Of a DNA stretch of 64,000 bases, positions 33,396-42,109 are shown piece after piece. The stretch covers positions 372,001-436,000 of the forward strand of contig NZ_CP095050.1 in the NCBI RefSeq assembly GCF_022921075.1, given 5' to 3'. Positions within the stretch are counted from its first letter, which is position 1. Each line of letters opens with the position of its first letter. Origin of the DNA: Hymenobacter sp. 5317J-9 (GTDB lineage Bacteria > Bacteroidota > Bacteroidia > Cytophagales > Hymenobacteraceae). Made by a program: the position numbers and the translations under genes. The notes below the pieces were generated by a model. That model saw only the letters and a list, made by a program, of their open reading frames with translations, made no database searches and was not told the DNA's origin.

Positions 33396-33416
33396 AGAGC
33401 AAGAAATAGAAATAAC

Positions 33417-33518
33417 GTCATGCAGAGCGCAGCGAAGCATCTCGCTCGGTGGTAACCCAATTTGCAGCCGTATTGATTTGTGGGAGCACGCGAGATGCTT
33501 CGCTGCGCTCTGCATGAC
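33417..33518. repeat. Palindromic repeat, family A copy 5
   Basis: Perfect 29-bp arms 33417-33445 and 33490-33518 with GTCATGCAGAGCGCAGCGAA outermost. The 44-base loop includes GGTAACCCAA, as in copy 4. The IS5-type insertion starts about 20 bases to the right. Confidence 0.8.
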
Positions 33519-33538
33519 AGTCTTTATTCGACTGCTAG

Positions 33539-34330
33539 GAAGTGTTAACAGTCGCGTAGCCACAGGACGGTTGCAGCGAGGTGAATAAAGGCCAAAAAAT
33601 GCGCATCGAGTTTGTCATACCGGGTGGCCACGCGGCGAAACTGCTTGAGGCGGCTGAAAAGGCGCTCAATGGGGTGACGTTGGGCGTAACGCGCCGCGTC
33701 GTAGCCCCGCGGGTAGCGGCGCTTGCACCGGGGCGGAATCACGGCACAGGTGCCGCGGGCAGCCAGGGTGGCCACGAGCGGGTCGGAATCGTAGCCCCGG
33801 TCGGCCACGAGGTAGGCCGGGGCCAGCCCGTCGAGCAGCGGCAGCGCTTGCGGGGCGTCGTGGCGCTGGCCGGCTGTCAGGCTGCCGCGCACGAACCGGC
33901 CCCCAGCGTCGGCCACCGCGTGCAGCTTGGTGGTCAATCCGCCGCGGCTACGCCCCAGGGCTTGCGGCCCGTTTTTTTGCGTGCCCCGCTCGCGTGTTGG
34001 TGCACCCGCACGGTGGTCGAGTCGACCAGCAGCGTGTGCAGCGCGTCGTCCTCTTGCACGGCGGCCAGCACCCGGGCCCACACGCCCGAGGCGGTCCAGC
34101 GCTGGAAGCGCGTGTATGTTGTGTGCCAGTTGCCCCACGCGGCCGGCAAGGCACGCCAGCGGCAGCCGTTGCGCAACAACCACAGCACCGCTTCTACAAA
34201 ACGGCGGTTGTCCTGGCCCCGGCCACCTTTCGTGCCTTCCCGACCCGGCAGCAGCGGCGCGATGCGGGCCCACTGCGCGTCTGTGAGCAAATAATCCATA
34301 CCCCAAATTAATACCTACTGTTAACACTTC
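33539..34330 (-). mobile_element. IS5-family (IS427-like) insertion sequence
   Basis: The 792-bp element has perfect 14-bp terminal inverted repeats: GAAGTGTTAACAGT at 33539-33552 and its complement at 34317-34330. CTAG flanks both ends (33535-33538 and 34331-34334), consistent with a target duplication at the CTAG/YTAR-type sites of IS5 elements. It contains a two-frame transposase. It inserted two bases after the stop codon of the OmpA-family gene. Confidence 0.92.
33545..34299 (-). CDS. IS5-type transposase, made by -1 frameshifting
   Basis: The first frame, 34299 to 33934, encodes MDYLLTDAQWARIAPLLPGR and the first catalytic Asp (TLLVDSTTVRVHQH). The second frame takes over in a leftward A AAA AAA C heptamer near 33974-33981, in the -1 frame, and contains the second Asp (VADRGYDSD) and the Glu (HPIERLFSRLKQFRRVATRY), ending at TAA in the terminal repeat. 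The A7 run is a good slippery site, as in related IS427 elements. The intact DDE set suggests an active enzyme. There is no need to assume decay. Confidence 0.88.
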
Positions 34331-34335
34331 CTAGT

Positions 34336-36315
34336 TTATATCCCCGTCACCCGGAACTCCACGCGCCGGTTCAGCTTGCGGGTGGTTTCCTGCGCGTTGC
34401 TGGCCGCCGGTTTGGCGCCGCCGAAGCCGATGCCGGTGATGCGGCTTTCGGCCACGCCGTGGGCCACCAGGTAGGCCTTCACCGCCGCCACTCGCTCCTC
34501 GCTGAGCACCACGTTTTTGGCGGGCTCGCCCACGTTGTCGGTGTGGCCGCGCAGCTCGATGGTCAGGCGCGGGTTGTCGGCCATCATGGCCACCAGCTGG
34601 TCGAGGGCGCGGGCCGAGCCCGGCAGCAGCACGGCCTGGCCTTGCTCAAACTGCACGTTGGCCAGCGGGAGGGTGGTGCCCACGGCCAGGGGTTGCAGCA
34701 AGATGTCGTGCACGGTGGGGCCGGCGCCCACCGTCCAACTGCTATCAGCGTCGACGAAGCCGGCCAGCTGCGCTTTGTAGAAATACGGCTTGCCCGGCGC
34801 CGCGCCGTACGAAAACCGGCCATCGGTGGAAAGTGCCACCACGGCCGAAGCGCTTTCGCGGCCAATGTGCAGTTCGGCCGCCGTTAGCGGCTGGTAGGTG
34901 GTAGCGTTCAGCACGCGCCCACGCCAGGGCACGGTGGCGCTGGGCAAGGGCGGGGCTGCTCCCCGGTAGGCCACCCGAAACAGGTTGCAGCCCGCCAGGT
35001 CGGTGTAGGTGCCGCGCCGCTCCAAGCTGGCCTTGCGCCGCGACAGGTCCACCTTGTAGAGGGCGTGCGGGCCGGCCAGGTACATGCGCCGCCGGCCCGA
35101 CTCGTCGTTTTGCAGCAGTACGTCGCTGTAGCCGCCGCGCTTGGGCAAGCCCGTGAGGGCCAGCAGCTCGGGCGCGGGCCGCTGGGTTTTCAGGTCCACG
35201 CGCACCAGCGAGCCGTCGGTGCTGTACACCATGTACACGGTATTGGCGTCGTCGAGGCAAAAGTTGCCGTGTGTGCCCGCGCCGTCGAAAGCAATGCTGG
35301 GGTAGTAGGCGGCCTGCTGGGTGGGGTCTTTCTGCCAGAGCACGGTCACGGTGCCGCCTTCGGCGGGGCTCACCTTCACCAGCTGGTTGGCGTCGGAGGT
35401 GAGGAAGTACAGGTCGCCGCGCTCGTCGGTGGCGGCCGAAATCCAGACGTTGGTGGGCCCCTGCGCGGGCAGCTGCCAGGTGGTGAAAGCCCCGCGCCGC
35501 GTGGTGGGGTCGTAGCGGTACACCAGCTCGGGCTGGTTGGTGGGCGATTTCGTGACCGAGTACAGGCAGTTGTCAAACCCCTTGGCCAGGGCGTACGACT
35601 GAAAGGGCAGCACGTTGCGGTGCACCGTGGCCAGCTCGGACACGTCGTCGGTCGAAAACTCGTGGATGGAGCGGCAGTCGTCTTCCCACTGGCCGGTGCG
35701 GCGGCTCATGGCCGCGATGCCGTACATTTTGCCGTCGCACACCTGGTCCACGTAGCGGCGGCTGGTGATGGATTTGCTGGTAAAAGCAAACGAATCAAGT
35801 ATTTGCTGCCCTTCGGGCAGGCAGCGACCATCCTCGGTAGTAGCCGCCCGGTATTCTACCTGAAACTCGTAGCCCACGCGCCAGAAGCGCCGGCCCGCCA
35901 CGTGCAGGCGGCCCGGCAGCCCCGCCACGGGGGCATAGGTGTAGTCGTAGCGCACCTCCTCGTAACGGCCGTAGTTTTTCTCTTCCAGGCGCACCACATA
36001 CAGGTTGGGCAGGCGCAGCAGGGTGCGCCAGAGCGAATCCTGGCTGCCGGCGCCGGTCAGCGGCCGGTCCTTCAGGGCGTCGGGCAGGGGGCGGGCCGTC
36101 ATTGTCACCACGGCCGGCACGGGCTGCCCCGTGGCCGGCGCGTAGAAGGCTGCTTCCGACCCCGCGGCGCCGGGCCGCAACTGCCAGGCACGCGGATACG
36201 TCAGGGTGAAGCGCCCATCGGCATCGGCATACGTAGCGGCGGGCAGGGCCTTGTCTGCCTGCGCGCGCAGCCCCAACGGAAACAAAATCAGCACCAGTGC
36301 CCCAAAGGCCTTCAT
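34336..36315 (-). CDS. OmpA-family protein with SMP-30-like propeller region, end of the curli locus
   Basis: About 659 residues from MKAFGALVLILFPLGLRAQA (signal peptide). Residues 25-190 are an unknown beta domain; the middle resembles a beta-propeller (TNVWISAATDERGDLYFLTS, DANTVYMVYSTDGSLVRVDL). A carboxypeptidase-regulatory-like segment follows (WRGRVLNATTYQPLTAAELH), then an OmpA C-terminal peptidoglycan-binding domain (TIELRGHTDNVGEPAKNVVL, EERVAAVKAYLVAHGV, KLNRRVEFRV). It may anchor curli export to the wall. It lies 105 bases after the propeller lipoprotein and ends next to the IS. Confidence 0.85.
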   Translation of the reverse strand: MKAFGALVLILFPLGLRAQADKALPAATYADADGRFTLTYPRAWQLRPGAAGSEAAFYAPATGQPVPAVVTMTARPLPDALKDRPLTGAGSQDSLWRTLLRLPNLYVVRLEEKNYGRYEEVRYDYTYAPVAGLPGRLHVAGRRFWRVGYEFQVEYRAATTEDGRCLPEGQQILDSFAFTSKSITSRRYVDQVCDGKMYGIAAMSRRTGQWEDDCRSIHEFSTDDVSELATVHRNVLPFQSYALAKGFDNCLYSVTKSPTNQPELVYRYDPTTRRGAFTTWQLPAQGPTNVWISAATDERGDLYFLTSDANQLVKVSPAEGGTVTVLWQKDPTQQAAYYPSIAFDGAGTHGNFCLDDANTVYMVYSTDGSLVRVDLKTQRPAPELLALTGLPKRGGYSDVLLQNDESGRRRMYLAGPHALYKVDLSRRKASLERRGTYTDLAGCNLFRVAYRGAAPPLPSATVPWRGRVLNATTYQPLTAAELHIGRESASAVVALSTDGRFSYGAAPGKPYFYKAQLAGFVDADSSWTVGAGPTVHDILLQPLAVGTTLPLANVQFEQGQAVLLPGSARALDQLVAMMADNPRLTIELRGHTDNVGEPAKNVVLSEERVAAVKAYLVAHGVAESRITGIGFGGAKPAASNAQETTRKLNRRVEFRVTGI

Positions 36316-36420
36316 ACGCAGCAGCTCGGTCGTCAGCGACACGGAAAAGGGGCCGCAAAACCCCATTGCCGGGAAGGTACGGCCTTTTCTGGCAAAGCGG
36401 ATGCCTTTTTCAGTCCGGGC

Positions 36421-37950
36421 TTACTTCCAGTCGGGCAGGAAGGCGTTTGAAAAGAGTTTGGCGCGGTTGCGGCCGTCGAGGTCCATCGTCCACACCTCCG
36501 GCGGGCTGAGGTCATCGTTTACGCGGTTAACGAAGATGACACGGAAACCGTCGGGCGAAATTCGCCCTTGAATATCATTGGTGCCCAATGCTTTGCCGAG
36601 CGAGCCAGTGGCACCTGCGGTGATATCAACGGTTGAGGTACCGTCAATGCGTTGGAGAAACAAGTGCGCGTCCAATTGCCGTCCGCCAGGGTCGTTAAAG
36701 CCAGCTACATCACGCGAATACAGCACCGAGCGGCCATCCAGGCTGAACGCCGGCGAGTCGAGGCGCCCCGGTAAATCGCCCACTAGCAAAATGGGATTCG
36801 TGCCGTCGGAGTTGTAGAGGTAGAGTTCGGAATTAAACACGCTGGAGCCCACGGTTTGCACCACGAGGCGCCCGCCATTTTGCACGTTCCAGTCGCACTC
36901 GCGAAAGTGCCGGCCAGGGGGGGCCGTTGCCATCAGTTGCAGTCCGGTCCCGTCGCGGTTTACGCGGTATAGCTGGTCGTAGTGTGCGTAGATGAGCTGC
37001 GCGCCGTCCGGCGACCAGTGGTAGCCAATGCCCGCGTTGTTGTAGCCCTCCACCGAGAGGGTGGTGATTTGGCGCTGGTTCGAACCGTCCCGATTCATGG
37101 TGTACAGCTGGTACTGGCCGCTGGCGTTCGATGTGTACGCTATTACATCCCGATTGGGGCTCAGCTGCGGCGCCGTTTCCACCGTGGCGGCGCTGGTAAG
37201 GCGAAGAAGGTTGCCCCCGGTGTTGTCCGACGAATAAATGTCGGTATTGCCGGCCACCGTGCGGGCATACAGGTAGCGGTTATTGGGCAGGTCCGCCGTC
37301 CGGAAGCTCCACACCGGGCTGCGGGCCGAAGTGCCCGCTGTGTTGCGCACCGTTACCTGCCAGTAGTAGGTGGTGGCGTATTTCAAATTAGCAGCGGTTA
37401 CGGTCGTGTCTTTCGAGTTGGTCAGCAACGCCGTGGCGTTGACGTTGTTGCTCTCGAAAAGCGACACGTCGTAGCGCAGCGAGTCGCTGGCCGTGGCGTT
37501 GACTGGGTGCCAGGACAACACCACCGTGGTGGGCTGCCCGGTGGCCTGGTTGGCGGGAGCAGGGCGGGTGGGTGCGGTTGGGGCGACCGTGGTACTCTTG
37601 GTCAGGACTATCGAAACGTCGGCGGCCTGCGCTTCATACACCGTCACGTTGGCCACCACCTGCTGGTAGTCGGCCTTGGTGGCGGTGATGGCCACGCGGC
37701 CCGCAGGCACGTTTTCTATCTGAAATTTGCCCTGCGCGTTGGTCAGGTACGAACTGGTGGCCGGGCTGGTGGTCACCGTCACGTTGGCCAACGGCAGATT
37801 GGTGCGGCCGTCCAGCACCGTTCCCGTTACGCTGCCGTAATATACCGGCTCCACCAAGTCTTCCTGGCAAGCGCTGAGCACGCACCAGCAGCAGATAAAA
37901 CTCAACATGCACGACAAGCGCCGTGCCCAATCCGCGGGTAAAAAGGTCAT
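36421..37950 (-). CDS. Lipoprotein with carboxypeptidase-like, fibronectin and WD40-like propeller domains
   Basis: 509 residues. A lipobox VLSAC near residue 28; an ATG at 37908 would give a more regular signal peptide (MLSFICCWCVLSAC). A regulatory-like domain (GSVTGTVLDGRTNLPLANVT) comes first, then a fibronectin type III domain (KYATTYYWQVTVRNTAGTSA), then PD40 propeller blades (APQLSPNRDVIAYTSNASG, GYHWSPDGAQLIYAHYDQL, SPAFSLDGRSVLYSRDVAG). No catalytic site is seen. It follows csgH by 35 bases, and so is part of the curli operon, perhaps binding fibre or polysaccharide; that is inference. Confidence 0.82.
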   Translation of the reverse strand: MTFLPADWARRLSCMLSFICCWCVLSACQEDLVEPVYYGSVTGTVLDGRTNLPLANVTVTTSPATSSYLTNAQGKFQIENVPAGRVAITATKADYQQVVANVTVYEAQAADVSIVLTKSTTVAPTAPTRPAPANQATGQPTTVVLSWHPVNATASDSLRYDVSLFESNNVNATALLTNSKDTTVTAANLKYATTYYWQVTVRNTAGTSARSPVWSFRTADLPNNRYLYARTVAGNTDIYSSDNTGGNLLRLTSAATVETAPQLSPNRDVIAYTSNASGQYQLYTMNRDGSNQRQITTLSVEGYNNAGIGYHWSPDGAQLIYAHYDQLYRVNRDGTGLQLMATAPPGRHFRECDWNVQNGGRLVVQTVGSSVFNSELYLYNSDGTNPILLVGDLPGRLDSPAFSLDGRSVLYSRDVAGFNDPGGRQLDAHLFLQRIDGTSTVDITAGATGSLGKALGTNDIQGRISPDGFRVIFVNRVNDDLSPPEVWTMDLDGRNRAKLFSNAFLPDWK

Positions 37951-37985
37951 ATAAAGTACAAAGTCAGAAAGGCAGAATCACAAAT

Positions 37986-38348
37986 TTAATGCGCCGCTGG
38001 CTGAGAAGCCGAGTCCTGCGCCACGGTGTGGCCGGCCAAATCCAGCACCCGCAATCGAATTTGGTAACGGTCTTGCGGCGTGACGTTTACCCGGGTCTGC
38101 GACAACGACACATCCTGTTGCGGCGCCACCTCAAATTCGCCGCGCTGCGTGTTCTGCGAACGACCGCCGCTGCCTTCGCGCAAGGTCTGCAATTCGTAGC
38201 GGTAGCGGCCGGCTGTGGGCAACAGGTTTCGGCAGTGCCCGGTCACGGTGAGCATGCCGCCCTGCTGTTGCAGTTCAAGGCGCGCTTGGCAGGGCGCCGG
38301 GGCGTCGGGGCTTTGCCAGGCCAAAAACATAAGAATGAGTTGTAGCAT
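37986..38348 (-). CDS. csgH: Curli assembly chaperone CsgH-like
   Basis: 120 residues from MLQLILMFLAWQSPDAPAPC. A short signal-like start is followed by a single beta-sandwich domain (QARLELQQQGGMLTVTGHCR, AGRYRYELQTLREGSGGRSQ, FEVAPQQDVSLSQTRVNVTP, YQIRLRVLDLAGHTV). Size, pattern and position after the curlin genes match the CsgH group, which prevents premature curlin aggregation in the periplasm. Two Cys (PC and HC) may form a disulfide. Confidence 0.78.
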   Translation of the reverse strand: MLQLILMFLAWQSPDAPAPCQARLELQQQGGMLTVTGHCRNLLPTAGRYRYELQTLREGSGGRSQNTQRGEFEVAPQQDVSLSQTRVNVTPQDRYQIRLRVLDLAGHTVAQDSASQPAAH

Positions 38349-38502
38349 AACAGAAAGGAAAGAATTGGTTGGGTGAGTATCAGCACCCGCAAACCCGCAA
38401 GCAGCATAAAATCCGCACCAAAAGCCGCGTGGTTCGGCAATAAAAAAAGGCCACATGCGAATTGCAGTCAGCCTTTTCTCGATGCTCCCATCGGCTAGCG
38501 GT

Positions 38503-39183
38503 CTATCGAACGCCGGGTACTACTTTGCTTTGCTCAATGGTCAGGTTGATGCCCTGGCCCCGCATTTCCACGGTGTAGCCCTTGGGCGTCTGCGTCGTCG
38601 TCTCAATTTGCGTCAGGGTGTTGTCGGAGCCGTACTGCCGAATGTCGTAGTTGCGGTTGTTTTCACGCACTTCGCCTTGCACGGTATTGTTGTTGCCGTT
38701 CTGGGTGATTTTCATGGTGTTGTTGTCGCCTTCCAACAGTAGGTTAGCCCTTCCATCCACTCCTTGCACCTTATTCTGCGTGCCGTTTTGCGTGATGTTA
38801 GTGGCGTTGTTTTGCCCGCCTTGGGTGTAGCCAGCTTGGTTGCCGTTGCCATTTTGCGTTACCAATAGAAGATTGCCGCCGCCCAGCTGAGTCAATCTCA
38901 AAACGTTGGCTTCGCCAATTTGCGCTACGTAGGCTTGGTTGGCGTTGTTGGACAGCGTCTGTTGGTCGATGCGGGCAGTGTTGCCGTTGCCGACTTGCAG
39001 CAGGCCGGTCACATTTTGCAGGTTGGTCAGCGGCGGCAGGCCGGTGCTCATCGACAGCCGCTCCAGGCCCACGCTCTCAACCAACTGTTGTTCGCGCGAG
39101 GTACTAGTGGGTTCCGCCAATTGCGCTTGCGCGGTTCTGATGCCAAAACAGGCAGCCACTACGAAAAAAACAGTCCGTTTCAT
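38503..39183 (-). CDS. csgB: Minor curlin-like subunit (CsgB type)
   Basis: 226 residues from MKRTVFFVVAACFGIRTAQA (signal peptide). About eight imperfect curlin repeats with the Q-x-G-x4-N-x5-Q pattern, for example IGEANVLRLTQLGGGNLLLV and ITQNGNNNTVQGEV. The repeats are fewer and less regular than in the gene upstream, and a non-repetitive N-terminal region (LVESVGLERLSMSTGLPP) precedes them, so I call it the nucleator. This is an assignment by position and form. It follows the csgA-like gene by 147 bases. Confidence 0.8.
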   Translation of the reverse strand: MKRTVFFVVAACFGIRTAQAQLAEPTSTSREQQLVESVGLERLSMSTGLPPLTNLQNVTGLLQVGNGNTARIDQQTLSNNANQAYVAQIGEANVLRLTQLGGGNLLLVTQNGNGNQAGYTQGGQNNATNITQNGTQNKVQGVDGRANLLLEGDNNTMKITQNGNNNTVQGEVRENNRNYDIRQYGSDNTLTQIETTTQTPKGYTVEMRGQGINLTIEQSKVVPGVR

Positions 39184-39330
39184 GAGCGGTGGGAATGCAA
39201 AGCAGAAGGATGGTAAATGTAAGTAATCAAACATCAAATGGGCCAAGCCCCAGGCCCTTCGCAAAGAAGCCCGGAACTTGGCGCATTTGGTTCGGTCCGT
39301 TTCTGTTTCTACGGACTAAGTCGTTCGACC

Positions 39331-40380
39331 TTAGTGCTGCGTTACAACGGCCGTGTTGTAAGTGCCCGACTGCGTGGTGTAGGCAGCCGACGACACGTTG
39401 GACTGCATGATGGCCGACGTGTTGTTCTGCACGATGCCGGTGTTGCCGTCCATCTGCATTTGCTGGGCATAGTTGCCGCTGCTGCGCTGCACAATGGAAG
39501 CGTTGTTGCTCACGCCGGTCTGGTCTTGCTTGGCGTAGTTGCTGCTCACGCTGCCCGAAGCGCTGCCTGCCGACTGGTCGATGGAGGCATTCAAATAAGA
39601 GCCGTTTTGGGTTTGCAGGGCGGTGTTGGCGCTGCCAAGGCCTTGGTTGATGCCGGCATCGTTGCCCACACCCGTGCCAGATTGCGCTTGGTTAGCGTGG
39701 CTGTTCGAGCCTTTCTGCGTAATCACGGCCGTGATGCCGCCGTTGCTAGCCATCGAACCGCTGGCGCCCGTTTGCGATTGCACGGCGCGGTTGCCGCTCG
39801 AAGAACCCGTTTGCTCAATGTAAGCACTCTTGTTCGTGCCGTTGTTTTGCGTCTGGGTGGCAAGGTTGGCCGACGACCCCGAGGCCTGAATTGCTTGGGC
39901 GGTATTGTGGTTGCCACCCAGTTGCGTCTGGTCTACTTGGCTGTAGCTACCAGACTGCGACGACGACAACACGTTACGACCACCGGCCACGTTGCTTTCG
40001 TTGAGCAGCGTTTGCTTCTGGTTGGTGGTGTTGTGCGAGCCGGACAGCTGGGAAACGGTTGCCGAGCTACCGCTGCCGCTGGCCAGAGCGCCGCCAGCAG
40101 AAGTGCGGCTGTCGAGTTGGTCTACGTTGGCTTGGTTATTATCACCGGCTTGCTGGATTTGCGAATCCTGGCTGTAATTGCCGTACTGTGCATTAGCACC
40201 CGAGATGGTGCCGGCATTAGCACCCGCCACCGGCGCATTCTGAGCATTGTACTGATAAGGTGTCAGCGGCACAAAAGCAGGAACGCGGGTGGGGCTTGAA
40301 GCCGTCGACACTTGCGACTGAGCGTTGGCGGTGAAGCCGAGTGCCATCAAAGTGGCGGCGAGGATGGTAACTTTTTTCAT
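39331..40380 (-). CDS. csgA: Major curlin-like subunit (CsgA type)
   Basis: 349 residues with a signal peptide (MKKVTILAATLMALGFTANA) and about a dozen curlin repeats, such as DSQIQQAGDNNQANVDQ, YSQVDQTQLGGNHNTAQAIQ and TQKGSNSHANQAQSG. It is rich in Gln, Asn, Ser and Gly and nearly lacks Cys and charged residues, as in amyloid fibre subunits. It is more than twice the length of E. coli CsgA (151 residues). A consensus promoter lies 80-115 bases upstream. Confidence 0.88.
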   Translation of the reverse strand: MKKVTILAATLMALGFTANAQSQVSTASSPTRVPAFVPLTPYQYNAQNAPVAGANAGTISGANAQYGNYSQDSQIQQAGDNNQANVDQLDSRTSAGGALASGSGSSATVSQLSGSHNTTNQKQTLLNESNVAGGRNVLSSSQSGSYSQVDQTQLGGNHNTAQAIQASGSSANLATQTQNNGTNKSAYIEQTGSSSGNRAVQSQTGASGSMASNGGITAVITQKGSNSHANQAQSGTGVGNDAGINQGLGSANTALQTQNGSYLNASIDQSAGSASGSVSSNYAKQDQTGVSNNASIVQRSSGNYAQQMQMDGNTGIVQNNTSAIMQSNVSSAAYTTQSGTYNTAVVTQH

Positions 40381-40461
40381 GAGAGTAAATGGGTTTGGGT
40401 TGGGAATGGGTTAAAAAGTTTTGTTGAGTCAAGAATGATTTGCCTTTTTCTGAGAGTGAGA

Positions 40462-40493
40462 CAAATGTATTTTCCCGATTCACCAAATCCAAA
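40462..40493 (-). promoter_or_regulatory. Consensus promoter of the csgA-like gene
   Basis: Read leftward, TTTG (40490-40493), a 20-base spacer, and TACATTTG (40462-40469) match the Bacteroidota TTTG-N20-TAnnTTTG consensus. A second TTTG lies inside the spacer. The 5' leader would be about 75 bases. The gap around it, to 40636, is very AT-rich. Confidence 0.65.
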
Positions 40494-40636
40494 TACTTTT
40501 TGTAAAAATTATTAAAATTAAAAACGGCAAAATTATATATTTTCAATAATTGTATAAATATTCGTATAAAAAGTATAACAGTAGATTTTGCTATTTAAAT
40601 TGAAAATCAGGGAGTTGTTATTTTATGAAAAAAAGA

Positions 40637-42052
40637 TTATTTTTTATAAAAAATTTCTGAATTTCCCTTGCCCAAGTAGAAAGTCAGCCCTAGTCTACCG
40701 CCCCATGCGTAGTCGTTGTAGCGCCCTTGCACGACCTGGTCGATGCGGTCGGAGAGGTAAAAGTGGCTGTCGACGCCAGCACTGATGCCCAGCCGGGGCG
40801 TGACCAATAGCTCGCCCCCAATGCCCACCACGGCGTGAGGCACCAAGTTGTTGGCATCCAGGCGCGAAAACCGCTTGAGGGTGCCCCCCGCCCCGGCCAG
40901 CAGATAGGGCGAGAATCGGTCGTAGGGGAACAGGCACGCAATCAGGCCGGCTTCGGCGTAGCTAAAACGTTGGCTGAAATACTGCCCTTGCGGGCCTGCC
41001 GCCAACGCCCCGTGGCCGAGGTTCAGAAACGTGCTGAAATAGCCGTCGCCCAAGCGGTAGCGCAGGGTAAGTTCGCCGGCCGCGCGGTACTGAGGCAGCG
41101 CAAAATCGCCTTGGTACAGCTGCACGGCGCCGTTGAAGCCGATGCCAAACGGCCGACGGCGGTAGTTGGTTTGCCGGCCCAGGGGGTCGAGCGACAGGTT
41201 TTCGTCTTTTTCGCGCAGGTACGCTTGCATGGGCAGGCCCCTGGTGGCGGCGGTGTCGGTCGACGTCCAGATGCGAGCCAGCAGGCCCTCGTAGATGAGC
41301 GACTGCACCGACTTTTCGATGGCATCCTTCACGGCCATCTCGCTGGGCTCGTTGTACGTGAAGCCGGTTTCGGTTTCCAGCAGGCGCTTGAACGCCACAA
41401 ACTGAAACAAGCTGGCGTCGACCTGCTGCGAAAGAATGGTTTTCGACGTGTAGACGGTCTTGAGAATCTTGCCCGTGTTGGTGCTGATGGCCCGCAGGTA
41501 CACCGTCACCCGGTCCTGGCGGTACTGGCCCGAGGCGCCGGCTCCGAAGTAGCGCAGGCCGGCCCCGCCGGTCAGGATGTTGGAATCGTAGGAGATAATG
41601 CCGCCTTCGAGGATGATGCCGGCAAACAGCAACGGCGGGAGGTTGGGCTGGCGCTGGCCGGTTTGCTGGGAGTATTCATCGCGCGTGGAGCGAATGATTT
41701 TGCGCTCATTCAGCAGGTTGCCCAAGTTTTCGCGCTCAATGGGTTCGAACCACTGGGACTCTTCCAGGGCCCGCAGCAGCACGGTGGTCGCGCCCTGCGT
41801 CACGGCTGTCGAGAAGCTCGACCCGTTGGCCTGGGGCTTGTACTGCCCGGTCTGGTCCCGGAATTTGTACACGGCCACCACCACGCGCTGCCGGGCGGGC
41901 GGGAGGTGCCGCCACACTTCGTTTCCGTTGATTTCGGCCCCGAGCCGGGCCGGCTCAGGGTTCATAAACGTTTGATGGAAATAGGAGGCGCAGCCGCTGA
42001 GTCCTGCCAATAGCAGGAACACTACGGCAGTCAGCAATCGACGCAGAAGCAT
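40637..42052 (-). CDS. csgG: Curli secretion channel CsgG with a C-terminal beta-barrel-like extension
   Basis: 471 residues; E. coli CsgG has 277. Lipobox LSGCASYF at the N-terminus. The CsgG domain runs to about residue 265: RQRVVVAVYKFRDQTGQYKP, RENLGNLLNERKIIRSTRDE, FAGIILEGGIISYDSNIL, VTVYLRAISTNTGKILKTVY. A second region from about 310 to 465 alternates polar and hydrophobic residues (PFGIGFNGAVQLYQGDFALP, TLRYRLGDGYFSTFLNLGHG, GRLGLTFYLGKGNSEIFY) and ends in an aromatic residue near the end, as in small outer-membrane barrels. It is a fusion or a phylum-specific form. Downstream of csgF and csgE. Confidence 0.9.
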   Translation of the reverse strand: MLLRRLLTAVVFLLLAGLSGCASYFHQTFMNPEPARLGAEINGNEVWRHLPPARQRVVVAVYKFRDQTGQYKPQANGSSFSTAVTQGATTVLLRALEESQWFEPIERENLGNLLNERKIIRSTRDEYSQQTGQRQPNLPPLLFAGIILEGGIISYDSNILTGGAGLRYFGAGASGQYRQDRVTVYLRAISTNTGKILKTVYTSKTILSQQVDASLFQFVAFKRLLETETGFTYNEPSEMAVKDAIEKSVQSLIYEGLLARIWTSTDTAATRGLPMQAYLREKDENLSLDPLGRQTNYRRRPFGIGFNGAVQLYQGDFALPQYRAAGELTLRYRLGDGYFSTFLNLGHGALAAGPQGQYFSQRFSYAEAGLIACLFPYDRFSPYLLAGAGGTLKRFSRLDANNLVPHAVVGIGGELLVTPRLGISAGVDSHFYLSDRIDQVVQGRYNDYAWGGRLGLTFYLGKGNSEIFYKK

Positions 42053-42109
42053 GGAAACAACGAGAAAGTAAGGGTGGGAATTGCTTGTCCGGCAGTCACT
42101 TGCCGCGGG

